A stretch of DNA of 64,000 nucleotides, taken from NCBI GenBank assembly GCA_945910005.1, contig OX246745.1, positions 8,534,765 to 8,598,764 on the forward strand, read 5' to 3'. The notes below the pieces were generated by a model. That model searched no databases and was not told the origin of the DNA. It saw only the letters and a list, made by a program, of their open reading frames with translations. How positions within the stretch are numbered: the stretch's first letter is position 1; each line of letters begins with the position of its first letter. This document shows, in pieces, positions 34,605 through 46,296 of the stretch. Made by a program: the position numbers and the translations under genes. The DNA comes from Isoperla grammatica. Lineage: Eukaryota; Arthropoda; Insecta; Plecoptera; Perlodidae.

Positions 34605-35482
34605 CATGGGCGCCGCGAGGGGGGGGCACTTGCCCCCCTGGATTTCAGAATTATTTAAAATTAAATTGGCAGTATCATGATATATATATATATACAATAA
34701 TGTAAACCTAATTACAATTACTTTCTTACGTATTTTTCTACTTATGTCTGGCATATTTGTGACTAATCAATCATGGCCAGAATTACCATTTACATCTCTC
34801 AAGACATTGTTCTCAAGTGTTGATGAATTCTTTGACAAAGTACGTGGTTCAATCGGTTAAAAAGTGTTGAAAATAAAAAAGCGTCTGTGGGGCAAACATA
34901 AGGCTGCCCCCCCCCCCCCCCCCCCCCCCCCTCAGACACCTCCTTCACCTAAGAAGAAAGTGTTATTTCGCTTTGCCCCCCCTTTCAAAATATCCTGCCG
35001 GCGCCCATGCAGTGGCGATTTTAGGCCTAGGCGCAATAGGCGCGCGCCTAGGGCCCCTCGCTCTAGGGGGCCCCCAAATCCTAAATAAATAACTAACGCA
35101 AGAAAACTGGTAGGGTAACGAGGATTTCTGATAACACGATTAATTATTTATCTCAGTTAGTTTTTACTTGAAAACGCTCGTTTTGAACGCTGTGAAGAGC
35201 TAAGAGCTATTTAACAAACTCTTTGGGGCAAGAGCGACTTGAGAATCTTGCAGAACTGTGCTCTCAATGCAATGAGTGACACATACTCAACTTTAAACCT
35301 TGTTACCTTGTAACTTTAATAATAAAATTGACACGGTTGCCAATGCAAACTGTAGGAAGAAGTGATTGTGAGGTAAATGCAGTAAAAATATGTTTGTAGA
35401 ATTGAATTTGAATAATTGCAGGGCCCCCAAATTTCTCAGCGCCTAGGGCCCCAAATATTCTGAACGCGCCTCTGCGCCCATG
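34605..35482. mobile_element. DNA element with CATGGGCGCCG ends, interrupted by a hAT-like insertion
   Basis: The left end CATGGGCGCCG (34605) and the right end CGGCGCCCATG (about 34999-35009) are perfect inverted repeats, with a GGGGGGGCACTTGCCCCCC hairpin just inside the left end. A second element is inserted inside the right terminal repeat, so the last bases of this element recur at 35475-35482. Contains a 25-C run at 34907-34931. No coding region. Confidence 0.6.
35010..35474. mobile_element. hAT-like MITE, 465 bp, with 8-bp target duplication
   Basis: Ends CAGTGGCG and CGCCTCTG are inverted repeats with one mismatch, and the 8-bp CGCCCATG flanks both sides (35002-35009, 35475-35482). 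An 8-bp duplication with CAG-type ends is the hAT pattern. Subterminal GGCCTAGGCGC and GCGCCTAGGGCCCC blocks are mirrored. No transposase. Confidence 0.8.
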
Positions 35483-36238
35483 CATGTCATATCACCCTAG
35501 TGCGGGTCATAACTGTACCGGGGGTATTCAGTATTAATTCACATACTGCACACGTGATTAGTCACCAAGTTTCTGTAATAAACTGTATTGCTGAATACGC
35601 ATACCAGACAGTCGTTGTCGCAGTGAAACATGTCTTTCGCATGACAATATTTACGAATTCAGACATTGCTTGAAAATCTAAGCTATTGCTCTAACAAGTT
35701 TGAAAGCAAATTGTAATGTCTTTGGCGAGAGAACTAATCAAGCCTCTTTGGAACACAATTAAATGAATAAGTGTATTCAAAACAACTATGATGATGGCAT
35801 TTTAACGAGTAGCTATTCCATTTATAGATGTTATAACCTCTGCACATTTTACAAAATATCTGATAAAATAACGCAAATTTGGACACCACTAGTAAATACA
35901 TTCAATATTGTCGTCAGTTTTGCATGTGCAAACTTGACCGACCTGTAAATCTGCTGTCTACACGTATAGGTTGGTTATCGAAAATCGCCCATATAACACG
36001 ACAGATAGGACCAACGTTTTGGCATCTGGGGCTGTGCCCGATTCCCATCCGTTGTTTACAAAATTCACAATTTCCCTTATGAGTCATGTCTTATTAGTTT
36101 TTCGTCGTTTTCAAAGTATGAATACAACCCTAGCCACTGTTTCTCCTTCCCCCCCGCGCCCCCCCCCCCCCCCCCCCCCACTTGAAAACAGTTCCTACGC
36201 GTTTGGCACACATTTGTTGAGTGATTCATATTACCATG
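35483..36238. other. no gene seen; poly-C tract
   Basis: Short random open frames only. A long interrupted C run lies at about 36150-36179. Confidence 0.4.
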
Positions 36239-36278
36239 ACACGCACACGCACACGCACACGCACACGCACACGCACAC
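36239..36278. repeat. (ACACGC)n microsatellite
   Basis: Six to seven perfect hexamers. Confidence 0.9.
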
Positions 36279-36689
36279 TTGGTAATGAGAATACCAGATT
36301 AAGTATAAAATGGTTACCTCGTACATTGAAATTAGTCAAATTACTGTTTAGGAAGCACCGGTAAAGCCCTATTAAAGTACACAATGCATAGCTGCCTGCC
36401 TCACCTGTCACAGACAGATAAATTCTTGTCCGATATCTGTGCCTGCCCGAGTATTGCAAGACACGTCCGCCCTGACTAACTGCACTGTCTGATGTAGTTT
36501 GTGTCAGAATAACAGGCGACTTCTCACTTCTCAGAAATCGGAATACGACAGCAGCACAGAGATAAGCTATCAGCTGTCAGCTGAGTTGATGGGCCAATAG
36601 CCAACCTCGAAGCAGAAGCGGTACTTTTAAGTTTTGTCCTATGCGTTACACATATCGACTGTTCTAAATATTTTTAAGACAAACTAGGG

Positions 36690-36805
36690 ATGGGCAAAAT
36701 TTTTCAATAATCGATTAATCGAATCATTTGATAAAATAAGCAAATAATCGATTCATACAAACAATCGGATCAAAATAATCGATTATTTAAAAAATCGAAT
36801 CATAA
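36690..36805. repeat. ATCGATT-rich segment, possible hAT MITE fragment
   Basis: Begins TAGGGATGGGCAAAA, like the ends of insect hAT MITEs, followed by repeated AATCGATT motifs. No matching right end was found. Confidence 0.4.
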
Positions 36806-36912
36806 TGATCATTCACCTGTTTATGACCACAAAACGATATGTTCAATTAAAAGTTGTTATTTGTTTTATGTGTTTGTGTTATGTGTTGTTATTTGATAGC
36901 AGTGTTATTAAT

Positions 36913-37006
<94 letters not shown>

Positions 37007-37011
37007 GTAAA

Positions 37012-37065
<54 letters not shown>

Positions 37066-37082
37066 TATTATAATAATAATAA
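36913..37082. repeat. (AAT)n microsatellite
   Basis: About 170 bp with one short interruption near 37009. It yields spurious poly-Asn and poly-Ile frames. Confidence 0.95.
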
Positions 37083-37630
37083 AGTGGTCATATGAAGGAT
37101 AAAGATGAAGAACAATTTCAAGTGTGTTATTAGGGTATTTTAATGTTTTGAGATCTCACTGCAGCGGTATTACGCAAGAATGTATCGAGTTCCGGTGGTT
37201 GAGTTGCTATCAATATCTTTTATATCTGTCTGAACTGAACCTGAACCTGCACAAACCTAAGTTTTTTGGTTCAGGTAATTTCTGCATGTAACAAGAAAAA
37301 TATCTAATTTTTTAGTACGAAAGAGGAAATGAATAAAAAATAAATACTAATAATAACTTTATTTTATTTACTCTTTATTTTATTTAGCTGTATTTACTCA
37401 GGCATTTCCTTAGACACAGATAACACATGCCATTTTTTCTCGCTTTCTTGGAGCAATATTTATTTTTACTTTCATTTTCTCAGCCCACACACAGGGTTTA
37501 TACACTACGTGGGCTTCTTTTCTATTTTCTTTGTGCATATTATAATGATATTGTCTCTTAATTTTGGCGTTTACAAATATTTATTGCACTATGTTATTAT
37601 ATTGTGTGGGTCTTTATTTGTGTCCTTATT

Positions 37631-37805
37631 ATGTCTTTAACTCCTGAAACAAACCTCTCCAGAGCGAACATCGTTTCTGCCTGGAAAAATGGGACTATGG
37701 GACGAGTAACTATGAACCCTAGCCAAACAACACGCTTCATGTGCATACTGGGAATGTCCAATGGAGAAATATTTGGATTCGAAATGTACAAAACGAGATG
37801 TCCAC
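37631..37805 (+). pseudogene. piggyBac-like transposase fragment
   Basis: One frame reads NLSRANIVSAWKNGTMGRVT, then MNPSQTTRFMCILGMSNGEI and FGFEMYKTR. This follows the piggyBac DDE core pattern LS-DE---.-KGR----.-P-KP---G.K--.L-DS-GYI--FE-YTG, though the catalytic Asp-Glu pair after LS is lost (RAN). No flanking transposase sequence or TTAA-bounded ends were found. The assignment rests on spacing and on the SNGEIFGFEMY match. Confidence 0.4.
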
Positions 37806-39580
37806 ATAAACACACAAATGCATAAATAAAATTTAAAAAATCATAGGAATTTTGACTTTTATTGTCATATCTCAAGAACTCTTGAAAAAAATTGAGAGAG
37901 AATATGATATCTTGAGTACTGAAGAAAGTTAGATAACCATTGTTATGTACCCTAGTGTTATTATTGTAGTATGATTTGAATTTGATGTATTATATGCGAT
38001 TCTCACCCACTTTATTCTGCCTATAGTAGTTTTGAGAGGTTGTCTACATTCATTAAGTGAATCTGAGATTGGTTCGTAAATCAACTTCGAGTTTATGTCA
38101 ACTATTCCACTACCCTTATTTGTGTTAGTTTGTGAGAATGTGCACAGCGGCAGAACTTATATAACGTTCTCCGCGCAACTGACAGGGATAAATCACACCA
38201 AAAAGGAGAGTTTTTCTTAAAGGGGACGGGAGGGGGCTCACTTGGTGATCCTGATGACCCCTCTAAAATCTAAATCTACAGTATAAAATCTTACGTAATA
38301 TTTTTATTTTTAATAGCACGCAAAACAAGGATTGCATCTGCTTGCTTTCTCCCCTTTCATTCAAATGATTATGTAAAATTTCCTTTCTTCTAAATAGCTT
38401 TTCTTTTTCTCTGCTTAAACTTTTCTTTTTTCCTATATTTCTATAACCTATCAGTTTTGCTTAATTGTGATTATTATTGTTCATATTACGTTTTTTTTAT
38501 GACGTTTGCCTCCTCCACAGTTGCGTGCCCGTTGTACTATGCTATTATCAATCACCCCCCCCCCCCCTTACCAGATAGAGCCACAATACATCACTCGCGC
38601 TAGATGACTCAACACTCAAGTTAAGTCAGTCGCGCTCAGCGTACGGCCGGAGGTGGATGTGTCGCTGCTGTTGTCATGATGTCTAGGTAAGACTGCATCA
38701 AATTATAGCTAATGGTTTACTTTGCACTCTCTATCGACGTGGCTGATAATTAATTAACACAGCTAATTAAACGTGGTGCTGTCAGTACAAAGATTGTGCT
38801 GTGTATAAGAGCTGTGGGACATTTAATGAGTTGTATCTACCTGTCACTTGGTCCAAAGTGCCAGAGTCGGTATTTCGACGAACCTCAAAGGGGTGCGCGC
38901 GCACCTTGCAGCCAGTGTGGAGGACGCACCTGTGCGGGGGAGCCCACGGTCCAGGATAATATTGGACCAGGGGGGAGCATCCACTGTGAGGGGTCATTCA
39001 ACCACTATTAAGTGGACTAATGAGACAAATTATGAAGAAACAGCTACAGTTAAAATATAGCGTGAAAACGAATACAACTTTTGTTTGAATAAATCGAAAT
39101 ATTTTTAATTGAGAATTGGAAATTGGAAAGTGTAAAAAGAAAATGATAGTAGGAAAGTTTAAAACATCTTGGCTATTTCATAATCCCAAGTCTACAATTT
39201 TGAAGTTTAAAAAGTAAAACGAGTCAAGAAAAATGCAAAATAAAAATATTTTCAAAACAAAATTGAAACAATGGATTTTGGTTTTAAATCGGGATTTTAT
39301 TACAAATCCAAATTTCAGTAAATTATCCAATAATAACTTTAAATGATAGATGTCTTATAACTTGAAGTTACCTACGTGTATGTTAACAATTTGATCAAAA
39401 ATCAGAAATTTTGTTTTTCCAAAGTAAAGTTTTAAAACCTTAATATAATATATACCTCCCATCCATACACAACCCCCAACTAAAATGATAAGAAAAATTG
39501 GATCTGTTGAAAAAACATTATTTGTTGTTGTTGTTATTATTATTATTATACAAAATAAATATGTTGTGTGACCCCCGCAG
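37806..39580. other. no gene seen; possible promoter/first exon near 38.6 kb
   Basis: A poly-C tract at about 38556-38568 is followed by a GC-rich, initiator-containing stretch (TCAGTC near 38625). ATGATGTCTAG with a donor GTAAGA lies at about 38679-38695. It could be a first exon of an unknown gene; too short to support. Confidence 0.3.
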
Positions 39581-39718
39581 GTCCGAGGCCACGTCCTGCC
39601 CCCAGCGCTGCAGATGTACGGCTGCCGCGTGATCCAAAAGGCGCTGGAATCCATCTCGCCCGAGCACCAGCAGGAGATTGTGAAGGAGCTTGACGTCCAC
39701 CACATCTGGACAAAATAA
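39581..39718 (+). pseudogene. Pumilio homology domain exon, broken (PUF repeats 3-4)
   Basis: After an acceptor (CCCCCGCAG) the frame reads [20 protein letters not shown] and on to [18 protein letters not shown]. This is very close to the Pumilio/Nanos-pathway RNA-binding PUF repeat in which the [12 protein letters not shown] helix contacts RNA. Homology stops after ELD, where GHVLKCVKDQ is expected; instead a stop (39716-39718) follows within seven codons and no donor is seen. The upstream intron edge argues against a processed retrocopy. The gene would act in translational repression of 3'UTR targets. I judge it a decayed or misassembled duplicate. Confidence 0.7.
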
Positions 39719-40194
39719 AGTCAAGTATTTTTATTTTTATTACAAACTACTCAAGTAAATGTATTATAAATACAAAATACAAGATTCATTTTTGGTCTTG
39801 TATTGTCAATACAATACGCAATTGTATTTTGAAAAATACTCAAAATAAATACATTTGCTTATGCTATAATATTATTAGAGAAAAGGAACAACCTTCACAA
39901 TTGAAATACAACTTTGGAGTCTGGTTTTAGACATGTTTCAGTAATATATATAATATATATAATATATAATATAATATAACCCTTTGCTGTCAAATTCTTG
40001 TCGTTTAATATTATTATTGACATTGTTGGTTCATAAGAAGTACATTTTGGACTGAAATAGGTGGGCACCAGAATTGGAAAATTGAAAAAAAAACAGTTTT
40101 GAATCGCATGTAACTGCAGGAATTGTGATGTTGAGTCTCGTTCAACACAGGACTAGGCCGGAAAGGGTTAACAACATGTTGTCTGTGTTTAAAG

Positions 40195-40321
40195 GTGTTG
40201 GCGCTGTCGACCACCCGTACGGCTGCAGAGTGATCCAGCGCATCTTGGAGCATTGACACCCGACCCGAAGAGACGACCCCATCCTAGACAACTACACCAG
40301 CACGTGGAGCAGCTGATACAA
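40195..40321 (+). pseudogene. Pumilio homology domain exon, frameshifted (PUF repeats 5-6)
   Basis: Following TTTAAAG the sequence encodes VLALST, then in a second frame HPYGCRVIQRILEH, then in a third frame TPDPKRRPHP and LHQHVEQLIQ, ending at a strong donor CAA/GTAAGT. These are consecutive parts of the PUF repeat containing HPYGCRVIQRILEH, but a base is missing before HPYG and another after ILEH. About 40 residues expected between this exon and 39581-39718 are absent, and no later PUF exon follows in the next 4 kb. Pseudogene or assembly error; neighbouring true exons (SIAH, COG3) show no such indels. Confidence 0.7.
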
Positions 40322-40801
40322 GTAAGTGAACTATGTTATACAGCACGTGCTCGGTACATAAAGCAGTCTGTAGTAAAACTCAGGCATTTGGTTCCCAAAG
40401 ATTGCTTCATTTATAAGTTTTCTTATTTTAAGCAACTCGTCATGATATAAATTATCACAATCATATCGTTCTGAAAACTCATACAAATAATATGTACTAA
40501 GATATTGACAATAAAACTAAATACAAATATTTGATTTGTGAATGTGTAGGAAGACCAAGTGATGATTTATATTTTTGCTATGATTTGCTTTTATAGGAGT
40601 TAGCATCTATGTGAATCCAGCCCAGCAGTGTATGTACAAATACACACACCTTTAAAACATGCATATTATCATAACTAAGTATAGATTTAAATAAAAGCCT
40701 TATGTGTGGCTGGTCAAAACTCAAGTGTAACCAGTGTTGCAGTGTTGGTCCACCGCCGCTTATAGATGTCATAATGCACAATATCCAGACATTGAATTGC
40801 C

Positions 40802-40890
40802 AGTCCCGGTGGTCTAGTATGGTCTAGTGTCAAGGCGCCCAACCGGCAAGTGGGAGACCTGGGTTCGATTCCTAGTCAGGGTTGGTTTTT
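40802..40890 (+). mobile_element. tRNA-derived SINE head
   Basis: CCCGGTGGTCTAG and TGGTCTAGTGTCAAGG (A box) precede GGGTTCGATTCC (B box) at tRNA-like spacing, with the ends CCCGG/CAGGG. Directly followed by an AT-rich body that is itself duplicated (40917-41490). Confidence 0.6.
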
Positions 40891-40916
40891 GTATCAATCA
40901 TTCATGTATCATTCAT

Positions 40917-41490
40917 TTTAAATTTTGATCACTTTTGAAGTCTATATTTATAAATTTTCAAGATGAAAAATCATGATTTTGAAATCCGCCATATTGACAG
41001 TATTTCTTTTATTGGGATGGAGTCATATGGTCATAAATAAAACAAATATACCATTTTATTAAACATGCATACACCCAAACGTTTTGTATCAAACTGCTCA
41101 TACAACCCCAATAACAACAAAAGAAGAGGGAAATGAACATTATTATTCTTTAAGAAACAAACATGCCCTATCATTATGTGTCCATTTGAACCCGTATCAT
41201 ACACTTCAAAATTTTTATCATTTTTGAAGTCTATAATATTCTTTATAAATTTTCGAGGCGAAAAATCATGATTTTGAAATCCACCATATCGGAGATATTT
41301 CTTATTAGGATGGAGTCATATGGTCTAAAATAATACAAATATATCATTTTATTAAACTTGCATACACCCAAAAGTCTTACAAATGAATATAATAAGAATT
41401 GCCGTGTCTGGTATCAAACTGCTCGCACTTCCCCAATAACTACAAAAGAAGGTAAAATGTACTTATTCTTTAATAAAACACGCGCCTTGT
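40917..41490 (+). repeat. tandem duplication, ~290-bp period
   Basis: Copies at about 40917-41170 and 41207-41490 share TTTTTGAAGTCTATA, AAAAATCATGATTTTGAAAT, GGATGGAGTCATATGGTC, CATTTTATTAAAC and CATACACCCAAA. The second copy contains an extra stretch near 41372-41410. It may be the body of the SINE-like repeat in front of it. Confidence 0.75.
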
Positions 41491-41628
41491 CGGAGTTTGA
41501 CTGGGGCTGCACATCTGTAAAAGAAAAACTCGTGTGTCCTAATATAAGGCTAGCTCAGCGAGGACAGAAACCTCGCATAGAGTAAATGGGCAAAAGCTGG
41601 CTTGATCTCGATGTTCGGTAAAGTTCCC

Positions 41629-41772
41629 CAAAACTACCCTACGGATGCTTTCGACACAGGCGAGGAGCTCGTAGGCAATCAGTGATCGCTATTTGTGCGG
41701 GGTTGTCTCGGGGGGTTCGCTGGTTGGCTCCAGTGCCTCACCTGTGACGAAAGCATTCTGTAAGGTAGCCTT
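41629..41772. repeat. inverted repeat, ~34-bp arms
   Basis: AACTACCCTACGGATGCTTT at 41629 onwards is mirrored at 41738-41772. The left arm resembles the GATGCTTACGACACAGCCGAG block of the repeats at 3784 and 6076, so this may be a foldback relative of that family. Confidence 0.5.
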
Positions 41773-41828
41773 GGGTCTTGTATAGGCATAAAGACTGTGA
41801 AATTACGGCCTGTCGATCCTTTTGGCTT

Positions 41829-41859
<31 letters not shown>

Positions 41860-42297
41860 GCCACAGAGATAACTGGCATGTTGTATCATATGTGTGTCGA
41901 ATTGTATTATATTGATCTATTTTGAAGTCTAAAATTTCAAGGCCCAGCCCTGTGTTATACAATACATGTATGATGTAAAACTTATATATAAAGCATCTTA
42001 TGACTGTGTTCACTTATTTGTCATTATTATTCTTTATATCATTATTAGTTGATTTGAGACCACTTACAATTTTGAAAATACCATCCAAATAGCCTCAACG
42101 TTTTTGGGGTGTTTCGAGAAGTTTTATGAGTGCATGAGTGCTCGACAAAAATTAATGGTTGATTTACTTTAAATAATGTTCAATATACTATTAACACAGA
42201 ATGGAATCAAGATGTTAATTTACAGTAGTATTTTGGCTTTCGCAGCAGTGGAAGCCCAGACTTTCATCCTACTAGTGGGTTTTTTGGGTAGTTAGAT

Positions 42298-42639
42298 TGT
42301 TGCGTCCGCTTCTGGGAAGGGTAGTTATAACCAGCAGATAAGTAAAACACTAAATAGGAAATAACTACTTTAATGATAAAAACTTATAAATAATTATAAA
42401 ACTATAGAGATATTAACAATGCAAAGCAAGACCGACTACCGGCAACAACCTGCCTCCCTCGTCGTCCGCTCGGGTCTGGCATCCCCCACGCGGAGACCTT
42501 CCTGCCTCCTTGGCACACCCCCTTCACACTTGCTAACTTATTCTAGAATACTAACTAATGTATTAAATAAGTAAATACAAACTAATCTATTGCAAACTAA
42601 AACTATGTTATAAGTAATGACCACAGTCACACCGTGACA
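42298..42639 (-). mobile_element. solo-LTR candidate
   Basis: On the minus strand the segment starts TGTCACGGTGTGACTGTGG and ends CGGACGCAACA, the TG...CA pattern of an LTR, about 342 bp with AT-rich interior. No target duplication is evident and no internal retrotransposon domains are adjacent, so tentative. Confidence 0.35.
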
Positions 42640-43220
42640 GGATACTTGTTGTGGTATTCGTTTAAAGAACGGGGTCTGGGGCAGAATCACAGCAGCTATT
42701 TTCGAGTGCCCAAAGATTACTTAAGATTGATTCATTATTCAATCCAGAAGGATTTTTGTGAGTTGTTATTATTACCTAACTAAAACCATTTTAAAGTTGA
42801 AGGATAGATGGAGAAGGGGGGGGGGGCAGAGAGTTTGTCTGACCCCTATGTATCAGTACTTCATTATAATTACCAATTTATTTTAAAATTCAAATAAATT
42901 CTGTTATGCAATTGCACTGTGATTGTGTATTTAAATTGAAAATAAAAAAAACATGTTTGTAAATGTAGTTAGCTCACAACTTTGTTGGATGTAGACATAT
43001 TTGTTTTGCCAGGGGTGCTTTAGCCCCTGAGCACCCACATACTGGTGCCCCTGAGTGGGGGAGTCAGAGAGGAAAGTAGGGTGGGGATCAATAGCCCACT
43101 TCCCCAACCCCCCCCCCCCACACCGTTGTTTCGCGTATGTCTTCTTATTTTCAATGATGTAATGCAATGTAAAATGATACTAATTGGGCATTAACTAATG
43201 TTTTCCTGGTTCTGTTTCAG

Positions 43221-43595
43221 ATTGTTGTAAATGTCGCTCTCACTGTCAAGATGTTGTATCTCAGTCTTCAGGACTCAATGACGTCTCCTTTAGCACCAAT
43301 CACAAGCTGCTGTACCAACTAGGCCCCACCAACTCACTTCCTCAACGGCTTGGAGATGCAACGCCAAACTACAATCTCTCCCGTGTGCTTCCCTATTCAA
43401 GCCGAGCATCCCTGGACCCAATGGGACGGATTTTCTTATGTACTTGTTCAACTCATGCTGTTGTGTTCATTTATTTGTACTTGGTTGATTGTCTGAACCC
43501 TATTGTTGCTGCTATTGTTTGTATCTAGTTTTTGAAGCCAACTGTTGAGGAGGGAATGTACTTACTTGTAACTTGAATAAATTACATTTTAATTG
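43221..43595 (+). other. possible terminal exon of an unknown transcript
   Basis: A good acceptor (CTGGTTCTGTTTCAG) ends at 43220. It is followed by a relatively GC-rich stretch open for about 102 codons (DCCKCRSHCQDVVS ... to TAG near 43528) and an AATAAA near 43577. No protein family is recognised. The last 70 bp could also be the end of an LTR. No upstream exon identified. Confidence 0.3.
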
Positions 43596-43794
43596 ATATC
43601 TTGTATTGTAATGTTTACAGCCTTTTCCAATTTATTCATCCTAAAGAAACAGTCTTTTTTTTCAAGATCAGTCTTGGGAAAGTGTATTGAAATTGAAACA
43701 TCAAATAACAATTCAAAATTATGACTCAATAATAGGTGGTAAAGCGAATGTGATTGCATAGCAACCTCTTTGATAAGAGTTGGCGTGTCATCAA

Positions 43795-44140
43795 TTGGGT
43801 TGGTTGCCATGGTTACTCGAGCTCGGACTTAAATAGCGGTGGAACGCGATCATGGCCACAAAGAAGAAGAACATCATGAGACAGTAGTACCTCCTGGCAC
43901 CTTCTACATCCCCGATACAAGATCGCTCAAACTTAGTTTTCGAGGTACAATAACATGTAATTTTTCGCAAAAAAAAAATGGCGGATCTAGATCAGGGTTG
44001 TAGGAGGTGCAAGGAGGCACTACTGTCTCTTGGTCTTCTTCTTCTTTGTGGCCATGATCGCGTTCCACTTAGCAAGTTTCGAGTCGCGGCCGCTATTAAT
44101 TAAGTCCGAGTTCGAGTAACAATGGCAACCAACCCGGATG
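43795..44140. mobile_element. foldback MITE at the left edge of the satellite array
   Basis: Arms of about 110 bp: GGGTTGGTTGCCATGGTTAC, GGAACGCGATCATGGCCACA, AAGAAGAAG and GAGACAGTAGT on the left are mirrored on the right, whose arm has a ~25-bp insertion. The outermost GTGT-ATCA bases also match. It ends about 20 bp before the first satellite sequence. Confidence 0.75.
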
Positions 44141-46296
44141 ATAACACCCCTATTCCGAATGTAACCTAAGTACCACCGTTCAACCACAATCGGTACCGAA
44201 AGTGGAACTTGACAAGAAAATGTTTAAAATTTCGGCGACGTCTGACGTCGTTCACAACAAACATAGCAAGACGATGGTTTTTTTCAAAGTAGACAATTTT
44301 TAGATCTACTTCAGTAATTACCTTTAAGATCGCCCAAATAAACAATATAGCCGTAAAGAATATAATTCTAAAAAACAGAGTGTATTTGAGCACGTCTTTG
44401 ACGACGCGTAGCGTCTCTTGTTAAAGGGTTAGAAAAATAATGATAAAAGTTTCTCCATAAGACATTCCTACTCTATACATGAAACATGTTAATGTTTGCC
44501 AGGCATTAACAGTTAGCCGAGGAAACATGTTTTAATGTTTAATGACGAGCTACCTGAATAGAACAAGCTAAGCCATAGATTGAGAGCAGTGTGTTATGTA
44601 TACCAGTGTAAGCAACGCTGCTAACATCGTCTGGCATAGCCTACGAGTAACGCCGTGGCTTCGGATACTTGAAGTCTGGGGTTCGAGACCCGTCACCATC
44701 ACTCTTTTTATTCATCCATATTCACACAGTTATATCAATACATCAACGTGAATGAACACGGTTTATTTTTTAACCGTCAAACGGCTCGTTGTTTCCACAA
44801 ACGATTTACGGTTTCGCGATCAACCAATCAATCAATATACGATCTGATGATAAAAACTCCAAAAATTGAAAACAAAATTGAAGGCGTTTTTTTCTCAATT
44901 TTCGTAGTTTTTATTTTCAGATCGTATTCTTGGATATTTTTTAAATCCAATAAGACCCTCTGTTCGTAAATCCATCTATGTTAGGTGTTAGAATTACAAT
45001 AAGAATGAATCGAGATACATACATGCATTCATTGAGAGCAGTACAATTTGTACCAGTCTAAGCGCTCCATCTTCCATCCTGTGGCGTGGCGTAGGCAGTT
45101 GCGGCGCCGACTAGTGTTTTCGCGGTCTGGGGTTCGAGACCCGTTACCGGCAAACTTTTTTTCTTCCATATTCAGAGCAGAATAGTTGAGAAGGGTTTAC
45201 TAAGAGGAAATGTTTTTTTCAAGCGCTCGTAGCTAAAAAACGGGTAGTCCTAATTTGTTTTTTTATTTTTTTTATTTTTTTTGCGTTAATTATCTAGACA
45301 TCCTGAAAACGAAAATATGCTGAAGGGTCATACTTACAGAGATACAGGCGCCCAAAATTTCAAATTTTGTCTCAGAAGAGCACAATAGGAGAATTTTGAA
45401 ATTTTTGATTTTTGTTATTTTTTCAAAAATACTAAACATATCAAAAGAGCAAATAATAAGAAGGAATTGACAACCAAAAAATTCTATCTCAAACCGTTCA
45501 CCCGTAAAAAAATAAAAACTTCAAAAAATCTACTATTTTGGTTACCTTAAGTTGGCGTCGCCTCACCACGACTTGTGCAAACCAACGCTACCGACGCTCA
45601 TACTACGTCACCAAGAATTCTTACTGACCTAAAGTTCGACGCTTCGACTAACTAGGTACCACCGTTCATCCACAATCGGTACCGAAAGTGGAACTTGACG
45701 AGAAAACCTTTGAAATTTCGGCGACGCCTGACGTCGTTCACAACAAACATAGGTACACGTTGATTTTTTTCAAAGTAGAAAATTATCAGTTCTACCTTGA
45801 ATATTAACTTCAAGATCACCCAAGTAAACAACATAGCTGTAAAAAATTAAAAACTCAAAAACGCAGTGTATTTTAGCACGTTTTTGACACTGCGTAGCGT
45901 CACGGATTAAAGGGTTAAGACAATAATGTCTACACTTTCTGCATTGTTCATTCTCAGTGTACTTTTTGGACATGTTTTGGTTTGCCAATGATTCATGGTT
46001 AGCCCAGGAAACATGTTTTAATGTTGGCAGTTCAGTGATGTTCCCAACGTGAATTTACTAAAACTGAGTTTTCTGTAAATAAGTATCAGGAGCTCAGACG
46101 GCTATAGGAAGTTATGATATTAGAATGAACCAAGTCATGAAAGTCCCAAAACGGTGTTTTCTGTACATGTGTATCAGGCATTCAGGAGGCTATAGGAGGT
46201 TATGATATAAGCTATCTAAATACCCCAAACAATGCACAACATTGAGAGCACTATGTCTTGTACCTGTGTAAGCGGTAGAAGTATTATCGTGTGCTA

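Noticed and set aside
34864..35088. Proline-rich frame
   Set aside because: Arises from the 25-C run and GC-rich transposon ends spanning two nested elements.
36805..37102. Poly-asparagine and poly-isoleucine frames
   Set aside because: Both are translations of an (AAT)n microsatellite.
37604..37875. Minus-strand frame opposite the piggyBac-like fragment
   Set aside because: Only the plus-strand frame shows a family-like pattern.
44641..44700. tRNA gene at the first satellite B box
   Set aside because: The B box is exact, but no 7-bp acceptor stem or proper anticodon arm can be formed, and the same module recurs throughout the array.
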